48,445 nucleotides of DNA, taken from positions 1-48,445 of the forward strand of contig CABJAE010000015.1 in the NCBI GenBank assembly GCA_902363535.1. Direction: 5' to 3'. A program made the position numbers and the translations under genes. The first letter of the stretch is position 1; the number at the start of each line of letters is the position of its first letter. Below are positions 1 to 7,224 of this stretch, piece by piece. This DNA is from Peptoniphilaceae bacterium. GTDB lineage: Bacteria > Bacillota > Clostridia > Tissierellales > Peptoniphilaceae. Under the pieces are notes generated by a model. The model saw only the letters and a program-made list of their open reading frames with translations, did not search any database and was not told the origin of the DNA.

Positions 1-596
1 CGTCGTTCCGCTCGATCAATGGAAGAGAAATAAGCGGCTAAATCCTTGCCGTAGCGCGTCGGAAGAATATCGATGATTCGATGGGCCTCTCCATCGGCCA
101 AGGTGGTTTGGTACTTGCTTCCGCCGCTATCGCCCTTAAACTCGTCGATGCAAAAGACGCGAGGCAGCCGTTGACGGGGCACAAACAAACAAGCGACGAT
201 GCGGAAAATGCTCGTCGTTGAGATCCCCACCTCCTTAGCCAGCTCTGACACGGATCGGATATCCCGGAAGGCGTCCACCACATAAGCGATTAAGCGCTTT
301 GTCATCTGTTTGCCCTTGGCGGCAAAGGAAAGAGGTGCCTCAAAGCGCGCGCCGCAATCCTTGCAATCATAGCGCGTCTTCTTGACGCGAAGAAACACGT
401 GCTTTCGGCGCATCGGTGCGTCTCGAAGCACTTGCTCCCGGTGATCGTGGACCCAGGCGTGGGATGAGCCACAGTGAGGACAAACCCGATCGTGGACGGG
501 TTTGCAGTCAATGGTAATGTGGCTTCTTTCTTCTGAAACACCGGTGACCTCGACATCTTGGATTCCTAAAAGTAATGTGGTAATATTGTTTTGCAC
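1..596 (-). CDS. ISL3-family transposase, N-terminal part (cut by window edge)
   Basis: The minus strand is open without a stop from 596 to the window edge, about 198 codons. It begins with a GTG codon preceded by an AGGGGG ribosome site. Visible features are an N-terminal zinc-finger-like region with CPHC (Cys39/Cys42) and CKDC (Cys78/Cys81), a helix-turn-helix stretch near residues 115-135, and the sequence CIDEFKGD (Asp151), which fits the first catalytic Asp of the DDE domain. These match ISL3-family transposases, which cut and join element ends. The rest of the catalytic domain lies outside the window, so whether the gene is intact is unknown. ATG-started reading frames in the same interval (38-283, 302-556) are in other frames and are not real. 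Confidence 0.85.
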   Translation of the reverse strand, partial: MQNNITTLLLGIQDVEVTGVSEERSHITIDCKPVHDRVCPHCGSSHAWVHDHREQVLRDAPMRRKHVFLRVKKTRYDCKDCGARFEAPLSFAAKGKQMTKRLIAYVVDAFRDIRSVSELAKEVGISTTSIFRIVACLFVPRQRLPRVFCIDEFKGDSGGSKYQTTLADGEAHRIIDILPTRYGKDLAAYFSSIDRAER

Positions 597-671
597 TTGT
601 TTGACCCCCTTTATTATTTTGTGGTGATTTAATTTTAGGCGATAGGGAAAACAAGTGCTATCTTTTTGCAC
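1..671 (-). mobile_element. ISL3-family insertion sequence, partial
   Basis: This interval carries the transposase start and its upstream region. No terminal inverted repeat could be assigned with certainty, and the neighbouring IS30 element begins at 672, so the outer boundary is approximate. Between 597 and 671 there is only the transposase leader. The inverted pair GCACTTGT (593-600) and ACAAGTGC (651-658) flanks the presumed promoter region. Confidence 0.5.
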
Positions 672-696
672 CTTGAATTGTCAAGTCAAGTGCAAC
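672..696. repeat. IS30 left inverted repeat
   Basis: It matches the complement of 1732-1756 at CTTGAATT, the central CAA and AAGTGCAAC, with mismatches in between. It contains the transposase stop codon (681-683). Confidence 0.8.
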
Positions 697-1667
697 TCTA
701 CTGAATGGTAAACCTCATAAGGCGTTTTCCAGTTTAAACATTTACGCGGGCGACGATTGATCTCTTCTATTTTCGCTTCAATGTAGCTATCCGACTGGTC
801 AATATCTTTTGTTTTTGGAAAGTATTCTCTCAATAGTCCATTTGTATTCTCGTTGGTTCCTCTTTGCCATGGGTGATGGGGCAACGGAAAATAGAATTCT
901 ACGAGAGAAAGTTGCTGTGAAATTTCTGGATGTTTTGAAAATTCTTTCCCTCTATCGGGCGTGATGCTTTGAAGGGGTTCATCTTTCAACAGTTCAATCA
1001 TGGCTTGCTTAACACATTGGGCGTTCTTCTTTGGAATTTTCCGACAAAGTAGGTAGCGACTTTTCCTGTCAGTCAATGTGAGTAGACAGGCCCTGCCAGT
1101 TTTACCTGCCACCGTATCCGCTTCCCAGTCGCCTAAGCGCTGTCTTTTTTCAGCCGCATCCGGTCGTTCGGATATGGGATTGGTGATTGGGATTTTACCG
1201 CGTTTTTCTTCATAGGACTTGGTATGCCTTGTTTTTCCGCGATGTCTTAATTTTCTAATACATCCTCTATTGCCCCTAGAGAGATTCGGCTCGTCAAAAA
1301 GGCCGGAATAAATGGCTCGATAGATTGTAGTGAAGCTAATGCTATAAACACTCTCTTCGTATTTTAATCGGGCAGCGATCTGTTCCGGAGACCACTGATG
1401 CTCTAAGAATAGAGACTTTACCTTTTGGAAAAGGACGGCATCGTCTAACTTCTTTTGGGGACGACATGCTTTTCTTCTAGTGGTGTAAAGTGCCTGTGCA
1501 TCACAAGGTAAATAACTACCTTGTAAAGAGTTTCTCTTTAACTCACGGCAAATTGACGACTTGTTGCGTCCTAATTTGATGGCTATCTCAGATTGATTTA
1601 AGCCGATATCCATATAATGCTTTAGCAACTCACGCTCTTTTAGTGTAAAATGAGAATAATGATTCAT
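681..1667 (-). CDS. IS30-family transposase
   Basis: The 328-residue protein starts at the ATG at 1667, which follows a perfect AGGAGG five to six bases upstream. An in-frame ATG at 1700 lacks such a site and reads GTG in the second copy. Residues 1-60 hold the IS30-type helix-turn-helix (FTLKERELLK, then NQSEIAIKLGRNKSSICREL). The catalytic core shows WEADT (Asp184), PDRG (Asp238) and NENTNG (Glu273), the DDE triad of IS30 transposases. Length and motifs are complete, so the enzyme looks functional. It would move the element by binding the terminal repeats at 672-696 and 1732-1756. Confidence 0.93.
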   Translation of the reverse strand: MNHYSHFTLKERELLKHYMDIGLNQSEIAIKLGRNKSSICRELKRNSLQGSYLPCDAQALYTTRRKACRPQKKLDDAVLFQKVKSLFLEHQWSPEQIAARLKYEESVYSISFTTIYRAIYSGLFDEPNLSRGNRGCIRKLRHRGKTRHTKSYEEKRGKIPITNPISERPDAAEKRQRLGDWEADTVAGKTGRACLLTLTDRKSRYLLCRKIPKKNAQCVKQAMIELLKDEPLQSITPDRGKEFSKHPEISQQLSLVEFYFPLPHHPWQRGTNENTNGLLREYFPKTKDIDQSDSYIEAKIEEINRRPRKCLNWKTPYEVYHSVELHLT

Positions 1668-1731
1668 CGTTCCTCCTGGTTGATTGGTTTTCGTCGACAT
1701 AATTTTACCAGAAAACGGTGAATCATTTTTT

Positions 1732-1756
1732 GTTGCACTTAGATTGTAAATTCAAG
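1732..1756. repeat. IS30 right inverted repeat
   Basis: This is the transposase-proximal end of the element. The same sequence occurs in direct orientation at 48318-48342, where it opens the second IS30 copy. Confidence 0.85.
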
Positions 1757-1760
1757 ACAC

Positions 1761-1799
1761 AAAAAAAGGAAGGGTGAATCGGATGATTCTCCCTCCCTT
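1761..1799 (-). terminator. Rho-independent terminator after the D-cysteine desulfhydrase gene
   Basis: On the minus strand a 15-base-pair stem with one A-A mismatch (arms 1785-1799 and 1766-1780, loop 1781-1784) runs into seven T residues (1761-1767). It ends the ileS-phosphatase-dcyD transcript just before the IS30 element. Confidence 0.85.
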
Positions 1800-1811
1800 T
1801 GTCATCACTCT

Positions 1812-1833
1812 GAAACGAGCCGAAGCTCGTTTC
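1812..1833 (-). terminator. Perfect hairpin just past the dcyD stop
   Basis: GAAACGAGC and GCTCGTTTC form a perfect 9-bp stem with a four-base loop, 6 bases after the stop codon. It has no T tract of its own on the minus strand, so it more likely protects the 3' end or assists the terminator at 1761-1799. Confidence 0.5.
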
Positions 1834-1839
1834 TCTCGT

Positions 1840-2817
1840 TTATTCTTTTCGCAACAGGGCGCGGATTTGCTCGCTCGTCCATCCGAAGGCGCCGCCGGAG
1901 TGGATGAAGAGGATATTTTCTTTTTCCTCCCAACGGCCGTTCAGGATTTCAGAAACCGTGCCGTACATGGCTTTTCCCGTGTAGACGGGATCCAAAATAA
2001 TGCCCGTTTGGGAGACGAAGTCCCAAATAAATTCCAGCTCTTCCTCTCGGCTCAAGGCGTAGCCCCTGCCAACGTAGTCGTCGATGACCGTTGCCTCGAC
2101 GGCGAGATTTGTGCCCTTTAATTCGTTCATCTCGGAGGCGATGCGGGGAAGCAATTTCTCCTCGATGACGAAGGCCGGCGCGGCGACGGAGAAGCCGATA
2201 ATTTCTTTTTTCGATTCGCGAAGGGCATTCCCGTAGGCGAGCCCCGCAAGCATCCCGGCGCTTCCTGCCACGCAGACAATCGCATCGAAGGTGATGCCCA
2301 TGTCTTTTTCCTGGGCGAGAATTTCATCGAAGCAGTCCACGTAGCCGAAGCTGCCGAGGCCGTTAGAGCCACCCATGGGAATAATCATGGTATTTTTTCC
2401 CTCCCCGTCCAGTTCCTCTTTCCACGCGCCCATCACTTCGTCGCGACGGGCGTCGTATTCTTCTTGGCTGATAAAGCGCACCTCGGCACCGGCCAGGCGA
2501 TCCAAGAAGAGATTTCCTTCATCGGGGGCGTCTTCGGGCCCCACCAAAAGCAGGTGGCACTGAAAGCCCAATCGGGCGCAGGCCATGGCCGTGGCCCGGG
2601 CGTGGTTGCTTCCCACGGCGCCGGTGGTAATGATGTCCGTGGCTCCCTCGTCCAGGGCCTGTTGAAGCAAGTATTCCAGTTTTCTGATTTTATTTCCCGT
2701 CACGGATACGCCGGTCATGTCGTCTCGTTTTACAAATAGATTCACCGGCAGATCCGCATCCATCAGCTGCACCTGTTCGATGCGCGTCGGCGTATTGGCT
2801 AAAGATAATTTTTTCAT
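1840..2817 (-). CDS. dcyD: D-cysteine desulfhydrase / ACC deaminase-family PLP enzyme
   Basis: The 325-residue protein belongs to the tryptophan-synthase-beta fold of PLP enzymes. The motif TGNKIRKLE places the Schiff-base lysine at Lys43, GSNHAR follows, and a glycine-rich phosphate loop is visible further on (VAGSAGMLAG). Relatives convert D-cysteine to pyruvate, sulfide and ammonia, or open the ring of aminocyclopropane carboxylate to 2-oxobutyrate; sequence alone does not decide the substrate. The ATG at 2817 is chosen because AGGTG lies four bases upstream; a TTG at 2829 is less likely. The gene is the last of the T-box-controlled ileS transcript, 8 bases behind the phosphatase gene, so its expression should follow tRNA-Ile charging. 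Confidence 0.85.
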   Translation of the reverse strand: MKKLSLANTPTRIEQVQLMDADLPVNLFVKRDDMTGVSVTGNKIRKLEYLLQQALDEGATDIITTGAVGSNHARATAMACARLGFQCHLLLVGPEDAPDEGNLFLDRLAGAEVRFISQEEYDARRDEVMGAWKEELDGEGKNTMIIPMGGSNGLGSFGYVDCFDEILAQEKDMGITFDAIVCVAGSAGMLAGLAYGNALRESKKEIIGFSVAAPAFVIEEKLLPRIASEMNELKGTNLAVEATVIDDYVGRGYALSREEELEFIWDFVSQTGIILDPVYTGKAMYGTVSEILNGRWEEKENILFIHSGGAFGWTSEQIRALLRKE

Positions 2818-2825
2818 TGAACACC

Positions 2826-3428
2826 TCAATAAGACAATCCATCTTCTCTATCGGCTCGACGAAGCACGTGCCAGGCGCCCTTTTCGTAGGCGCAGATGCC
2901 GAGTCCCATGCTCGCGGCAATGGGCCGGGACCAGAAATCCTTCACCGCCACCCCTTCCACGACATGGTAGAGGGCCCGTATGCTCACGCCGTGGCCGACG
3001 ATAAGCACATGCTCATGGCCCGATTGCTCGAGCCGCCCGATGAAGGCGCGAAGCTTATCGTAGAGATCGTAAAAATCCATAAAGCCTTCGCGATGATAGG
3101 TTTCCGGTGCCTTTAAATAGGCTTGGGCCAGGGGATCGGTCAGTATGTCTTTAAAGAGCATCCCTTCCCAAGGGCCCAAGGGCAATTCCCGCAGTGCCTC
3201 TTCTTCTATTATGGGCACGGAGCGGAATTTTAGCAAGCCTTCGGCCGTTTTCCGCGCCCTGGGAAGATCCGAGGTGTAGCAGCAATCGAAGGGCACGGAG
3301 GCGAGGCGCACCGCCATGGCGGCCATGGCCTCTTCTCCCTCCCGGGTAATGGGCGAATCCATCTGCCCCTGAATCCGGTCCTCTCTGTTCCACTCCGTTT
3401 CGGCGTGGCGCAGAATATAGAACTTCAT
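2826..3428 (-). CDS. Histidine phosphatase family protein (phosphoglycerate-mutase-like)
   Basis: The protein has 200 residues. It opens with the family signature RHAETEWN, where His8 is the phosphate-accepting residue, followed by the usual Arg/Asp segment (TSDLPRARKTAEGLL) and a later VGHG containing the second catalytic His. This branch of the family acts on small phosphorylated metabolites such as alpha-ribazole phosphate, sugar phosphates or phosphoserine; the substrate cannot be told here, and no cobalamin genes are near to favour CobC. The start codon lies 3 bases past the ileS stop, so the gene is translationally close to ileS and shares its T-box control. Confidence 0.85.
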   Translation of the reverse strand: MKFYILRHAETEWNREDRIQGQMDSPITREGEEAMAAMAVRLASVPFDCCYTSDLPRARKTAEGLLKFRSVPIIEEEALRELPLGPWEGMLFKDILTDPLAQAYLKAPETYHREGFMDFYDLYDKLRAFIGRLEQSGHEHVLIVGHGVSIRALYHVVEGVAVKDFWSRPIAASMGLGICAYEKGAWHVLRRADREDGLSY

Positions 3429-3431
3429 GCC

Positions 3432-6400
3432 TTAGATGCGTTCGAGGACGAAGGCGATGGTGCCGTCGTTTAAGTCGGTTTTCTTCGCATCCACGGATTT
3501 CAGTTCCATGGATTCCGCCAAGGTTTCTTCCATGATTTGTTCTTTCGCCTCTTCCAAAGCGGCCTTTACGTCGCCCTCGGCGTCGTAGGCGATGGCGATG
3601 TGGTCGGTAACTTCGTAGTCGTTGGCTTTTCTTTGTTTCTGAACCTTGGAGATAAATTCACGGACGTAGCCTTCGGCGATTAATTCCTCGGTGAGTTCCG
3701 TATCCAGGATGACAAAGAGATTGTCTTCCATGCAGACGTCGAAGCCTTCTTTCGAGGAAATATCCACGAGGACGTCAGCCAAGCTCACTTCCGTATCTTC
3801 GCCGTTTAGGTTCATGGTGATGCTACCCTTTTTCAGCTCGTCGTAAAGGGCCTTTGCATCGCTTGCGGCTAGATTCTTTTGGAAGTCCTTGATCTTGGGA
3901 CCGAACTTTCTGCCCACTTCTTGGAAGTTGGGCTTTAAGCTGTAAGTCATGTATTCGGTCAGGTCGTCGGAGAAGACGAGCTCTTTCACATTGAGCTCTT
4001 CTTTAATCAAATCGGTAAGATCGCCGATAATGGGTTTTAAGTCCCCGTCCACCAAGACTTCGCCCAGCGGTTGACGCACTTTGATCTTGGCGTTTTCCCG
4101 ACCGGCGCGGCCCAAGGTAACCAATTGACGGACAATGGCCATTTTTTCTTCCAGCTTTTCGTCGATGGCCATCTCATCCACGGTGGGATAATCCGTTAAG
4201 TGGACGCTTTCGCCGCCGTCGAGGGTTTGGTAAAATTCTTCGGCGATAAAGGGCGCGAAGGGGGCGATCATTTTTGCGATGCCGAGAAGAATGTCGTAGG
4301 TCGTCTTAAAGACCGCGTCCCGAGACGGCGTGTCCGCTTCGTCCCAGAAGCGGCGTCTGTTTCTGCGGATGTACCAGTTGGACAGATCTTCCGCCACGAA
4401 ATCCTGAATGTCGCGAACCACTTTGGTCACTTCGTGAATTTCCATGTTTTCGATGACGGATTTCAAGAGGCTGTTGTATTTGGAGAGCATCCAGCGGTCG
4501 ATTTCGTCGTAGGTGACGTCGGTGATTTCTCTGGGATCCACGTCGTTAATATTGGCGTACATGGTAAAGAAATTGTGGATGTTTCTCAGGGAGCGGAAGA
4601 ATTTTCCGTTGACTTCCCGAAGGCCGTCTTCGTCGAATTTCGTCGGCGTCCACGGCGGGGAAACGTACATGAGGTACCAGCGCACGGCATCGGCGCCGTA
4701 TTCTTCAAAGAGTTCTGTGGGCGATACGGTGTTGCCGCGGGATTTACTCATCTTCTTGCCGTCTTTATCCAAGATCAGGTCGTTGACCAGAACGCTCTTG
4801 TAGGGCGCCTTGCCGGTCATGTAGGTGGAGATGGCCAAGAGGGAGTAGAACCAGCCGCGGGTTTGGTCGATGCCTTCGCTGATGAAATCGGCGGGGAACA
4901 ACGTGTCGAAGTCCTCTTTGTGTTCAAAGGGATAGTGCCATTGGGCGAAGGGCATGGCCCCGGAGTCGAACCAGCAGTCGATGACGTCGGTTTCTCTTTC
5001 CATGGCGCCGCCGCATTCGCACCTGAGATGCACATCGTCTACATAGGGGCGGTGCAGCTCGATGGTTTCGTCGATGTCTTCAATGGATTCTTCCACCAAT
5101 TGCTTGATGCTTCCGATGCTGCGGAGCTTGCCGCAATCCGGGCAGCGCCAGATCGGGAAGGGCGTGCCCCAGTATCTGGACCGGGAGATGGCCCAGTCGT
5201 TTAAGTTTTCAAGCCAGTTGCCGAAGCGCTTTTCGCCGACGAAATCCGGGTACCAATCGACGCCGTTGTTGTTTTTCACCAATTGATCTTTCATCTTGGT
5301 GACTTCGATGTACCAGGAGGGGTGGGCGTAGTAGATTAAGGGCGTCTTGCAGCGCCAGCAGTGGGGATAGTTGTGGACGATGGTTTCCTTGCTGAAGACT
5401 TTGTCCTGCATTTTCAGGTAGTCGATGATTTCTTCGTTGACACTGTGGACGAATTGGCCCTTCCACTGGGTTTCGGTGAAGTTGCCGTCGTCGTCCACGG
5501 GTTTTACGAAGGCCAGGTCGTTTCTGCGGCCCGTTTGATAGTCGTCTTCCCCGAAGGCCGGCGCCGTGTGCACGATGCCCGTGCCGTCTTCCGTGGTGAC
5601 GTAATCGGCGAGGACCACGACAAAGGCGTTGCCGTCCACGTGAATTTGGTCGATGAGTTGTTCGTAGCGGCGGCCTTCCAAATCCTTGCCTTTGAGCACA
5701 TCGATGACTTCGTATTCATCTTTCAGCACCTTGTCCAAAAGGTTTTTCGCCAGGTAATAGACATTGCCGTCGGCGTATTTTACTTTCGCGTAATCCACAT
5801 CGGGATGCACGGCCAGTGCCACGTTAGAAGGCACGGTCCAGGGCGTGGTGGTCCACGCCAGGAAGTAGGCATCTTCGTCCACGGCCTTGAATTTCATGGT
5901 AATGGTAGGCGTCTTGTCTTCCTGATAGCCTTGGGCCACTTCGTGGGATGCGAGGCCGGTGCCGCAGCGGGGGCAGTAGGGTAGGATCTTGTGGCCTTCG
6001 TAGATAAGGCCGTCGTTAAACATTTTATCTAAAATGTGCCAGACACTTTCGATGTAGGTGTTGTTCAGGGTGATGTAGGGATCGTCCAGATCCACCAAAT
6101 AGCCCATGCGGGCGGTCATCTTCCGCCACAAGCCTTCGTATTCGAAGACCGATTCCCGGCACTTCTTATTGAACTTTTCGATGCCGTATTTTTCGATGTC
6201 TTGTTTATTGTGAAGGTCCAGCTTCTTTTCCACTTCGATTTCCACGGGCAGACCGTGGGTATCCCAGCCGGCTTTTCGGTTCACCCGATAGCCCTGCATG
6301 GTCTTATAGCGGCAAGTCAAGTCCTTTAAGGTTCTCGCCATGACGTGGTGAATGCCCGGTTTGCCGTTGGCCGTCGGCGGCCCTTCGTAAAAAATAAAAT

Positions 6401-6521
6401 CGTCCTTGCCTTCTCGGATTTCCACGGACCGCTTCAACAGATCCATGTCTTGCCAGAAGTCGACGATGCGTTTTTCACGCACGTCGGCGATATCTTGGGA
6501 CAGTGTTTTAAACTTTGCCAT
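3432..6521 (-). CDS. ileS: Isoleucine-tRNA ligase, type 2 (IleS2) with a GXHH signature
   Basis: This cytoplasmic enzyme charges tRNA-Ile with isoleucine. The 1029-residue length and the segment PPTANGKPGIHHVMART identify the type-2 (eukaryote-like) form. The class I signature is normally HXGH; here residues 56-59 read GIHH, the swapped GXHH form. KMSKS is intact at residues 590-594, and the CP1 editing region and C-terminal anticodon-binding domain are present. The ATG at 6521 is chosen because GGAGAG precedes it; a TTG at 6539 is less likely. The gene lies 27 bases past the terminator of a T-box leader and heads a unit with a phosphatase and a PLP enzyme. Type-2 IleS is known to tolerate mupirocin. 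Confidence 0.97.
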   Translation of the reverse strand: MAKFKTLSQDIADVREKRIVDFWQDMDLLKRSVEIREGKDDFIFYEGPPTANGKPGIHHVMARTLKDLTCRYKTMQGYRVNRKAGWDTHGLPVEIEVEKKLDLHNKQDIEKYGIEKFNKKCRESVFEYEGLWRKMTARMGYLVDLDDPYITLNNTYIESVWHILDKMFNDGLIYEGHKILPYCPRCGTGLASHEVAQGYQEDKTPTITMKFKAVDEDAYFLAWTTTPWTVPSNVALAVHPDVDYAKVKYADGNVYYLAKNLLDKVLKDEYEVIDVLKGKDLEGRRYEQLIDQIHVDGNAFVVVLADYVTTEDGTGIVHTAPAFGEDDYQTGRRNDLAFVKPVDDDGNFTETQWKGQFVHSVNEEIIDYLKMQDKVFSKETIVHNYPHCWRCKTPLIYYAHPSWYIEVTKMKDQLVKNNNGVDWYPDFVGEKRFGNWLENLNDWAISRSRYWGTPFPIWRCPDCGKLRSIGSIKQLVEESIEDIDETIELHRPYVDDVHLRCECGGAMERETDVIDCWFDSGAMPFAQWHYPFEHKEDFDTLFPADFISEGIDQTRGWFYSLLAISTYMTGKAPYKSVLVNDLILDKDGKKMSKSRGNTVSPTELFEEYGADAVRWYLMYVSPPWTPTKFDEDGLREVNGKFFRSLRNIHNFFTMYANINDVDPREITDVTYDEIDRWMLSKYNSLLKSVIENMEIHEVTKVVRDIQDFVAEDLSNWYIRRNRRRFWDEADTPSRDAVFKTTYDILLGIAKMIAPFAPFIAEEFYQTLDGGESVHLTDYPTVDEMAIDEKLEEKMAIVRQLVTLGRAGRENAKIKVRQPLGEVLVDGDLKPIIGDLTDLIKEELNVKELVFSDDLTEYMTYSLKPNFQEVGRKFGPKIKDFQKNLAASDAKALYDELKKGSITMNLNGEDTEVSLADVLVDISSKEGFDVCMEDNLFVILDTELTEELIAEGYVREFISKVQKQRKANDYEVTDHIAIAYDAEGDVKAALEEAKEQIMEETLAESMELKSVDAKKTDLNDGTIAFVLERI

Positions 6522-6548
6522 AATTCTCTCCTTTTTCAAATAATCTAT

Positions 6549-6583
6549 AAAAAAAGCCCCTCCGTCGGTTGACGAAGGGACGC
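6549..6583 (-). terminator. T-box terminator hairpin
   Basis: GTCCCTTCGTC and GACGGAGGGG form the stem with loop AACC, followed by seven T residues. The 5' arm overlaps the antiterminator strand, as expected for a transcriptional T-box switch. Confidence 0.9.
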
Positions 6584-6745
6584 TTTTATACGCGGTACCA
6601 CCCTACTTATAGGATTCTATCACTCAAAGCCTTAACGCGGCGAACGACCCGTAGGGTTCTAAGGAAGGTGATGCGACTTTCACTGTAATGGCACGTCTCA
6701 GCTTCTGTGCCTCTCTGTGAATAGGGAGTAAAAGTCTTCGGCTTC
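6549..6745 (-). promoter_or_regulatory. T-box riboswitch upstream of ileS (isoleucine type, short stem I)
   Basis: The minus strand carries the diagnostic T-box AGGGTGGTACCGCG (6591-6604), which pairs with CGTCCCT to form the antiterminator. The competing terminator hairpin lies at 6556-6583 with a T run at 6549-6555. Upstream, a helix closed by GACTTT (6731-6736) and AAAGTC (6675-6680) and topped by GGCAC/GTGCC makes a short stem I. ATT (6687-6689) in its internal loop is the likely specifier, an isoleucine codon. CCTTA/TAAGG with an inner CCC-TAC-GGG fits the stem II/IIA-B region. Uncharged tRNA-Ile would stabilise the antiterminator and turn on ileS and the two genes after it. Confidence 0.93.
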
Positions 6746-6747
6746 TA

Positions 6748-7161
6748 TTAATCGATAAAATTTGTAATTGTCATGTCCTTGAGACGGCTCACGATGTCTT
6801 CTTGCAGGCCGTAAATGCTGTGGTGAAATTTGCATCCCTGAATTTCTTCGGAATTGAACCGATTGCAGTAAGGGTCGTTTGCATGCATACAGCGGCTTAA
6901 CTCGATGGGACCGTCAATGGCCAAAATAATATCGTAGAGCGAAATGGATTCAGCCGGACGGTTCAGGCTGTAGCCGCCTTTGGCGCCGCGCCGTGACTTG
7001 GTCAGCCCGGCAATATTCAACTTTCGCAAGATACGCAAAGTAAACCTGGAAGGTACGCCCATGGCCTCGGCAATGGTCGGTGCACCAACCACTTGGCCTT
7101 CGTTCGCCGCCAAATGGGCAATAATACGAAAGGCGTAGTCAATTTCCTGTGTCAGCTTCAC
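6748..7161 (-). CDS. Rrf2-family transcriptional regulator with three cysteines
   Basis: The 137-residue protein has the Rrf2 winged helix (MKLTQEIDYAFRI, then PSRFTLRILRKLNIAGL and the RGAKGGYSL wing). Its C-terminal half carries Cys91, Cys99 and Cys110, the C-x7-C-x10-C spacing that holds an Fe-S cluster in IscR-like sensors. It therefore probably senses Fe-S supply or redox state. The start is GTG, with AAAGGAGG ten bases upstream. A promoter overlaps the stop codon of the preceding gene. The stop codon is only 11 bases before T-box stem I, so rrf2 and ileS may share a transcript. No nearby isc or suf genes identify its target. Confidence 0.9.
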   Translation of the reverse strand: MKLTQEIDYAFRIIAHLAANEGQVVGAPTIAEAMGVPSRFTLRILRKLNIAGLTKSRRGAKGGYSLNRPAESISLYDIILAIDGPIELSRCMHANDPYCNRFNSEEIQGCKFHHSIYGLQEDIVSRLKDMTITNFID

Positions 7162-7195
7162 AATGTCACATCCTCCTTTTATGATCAGGTACGAT

Positions 7196-7224
7196 ATTAT
7201 ACCATGTTTATATTTTTCGGTAAA
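7196..7224 (-). promoter_or_regulatory. Promoter of the rrf2 gene
   Basis: On the minus strand TTTACC (7219-7224) and TATAAT (7196-7201) are separated by 17 bases. The -10 box contains the TAA stop codon of the upstream oxidoreductase gene. There is no terminator between the two genes, so some rrf2 message may also come by read-through. Confidence 0.7.

Larger units (their letters stand above)
672..1756 (-). mobile_element. IS30-family insertion sequence, complete copy
   Basis: Imperfect 25-base inverted repeats close the element at 672-696 and 1732-1756. Both start CTTGAATT and end AAGTGCAAC when read inward. The single transposase gene fills the inside, and its stop codon lies within the left repeat. 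The flanking dinucleotide AC at 670-671 and 1757-1758 could be a 2-bp target duplication, but this may be chance. The element sits between the ISL3 leader and the terminator of the D-cysteine desulfhydrase gene. A second copy in the opposite orientation begins at 48318. Confidence 0.9.

Noticed and set aside
38..556. Two ATG-started minus-strand frames near the left edge
   Set aside because: They are out of frame with the ISL3 transposase, whose GTG-started frame runs unbroken through the same bases and carries the diagnostic cysteines.
669..1759. Target-site duplication of IS30
   Set aside because: Only the dinucleotide AC matches on both sides, which is too short to be claimed as evidence.
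4200..5984. Long open frames on the plus strand (334 and 207 codons) opposite ileS
   Set aside because: They are antisense to a complete, recognisable ileS, have no ribosome site, and show the repetitive Val/Gly/Phe/Asp pattern that arises from complementing codon-biased genes.
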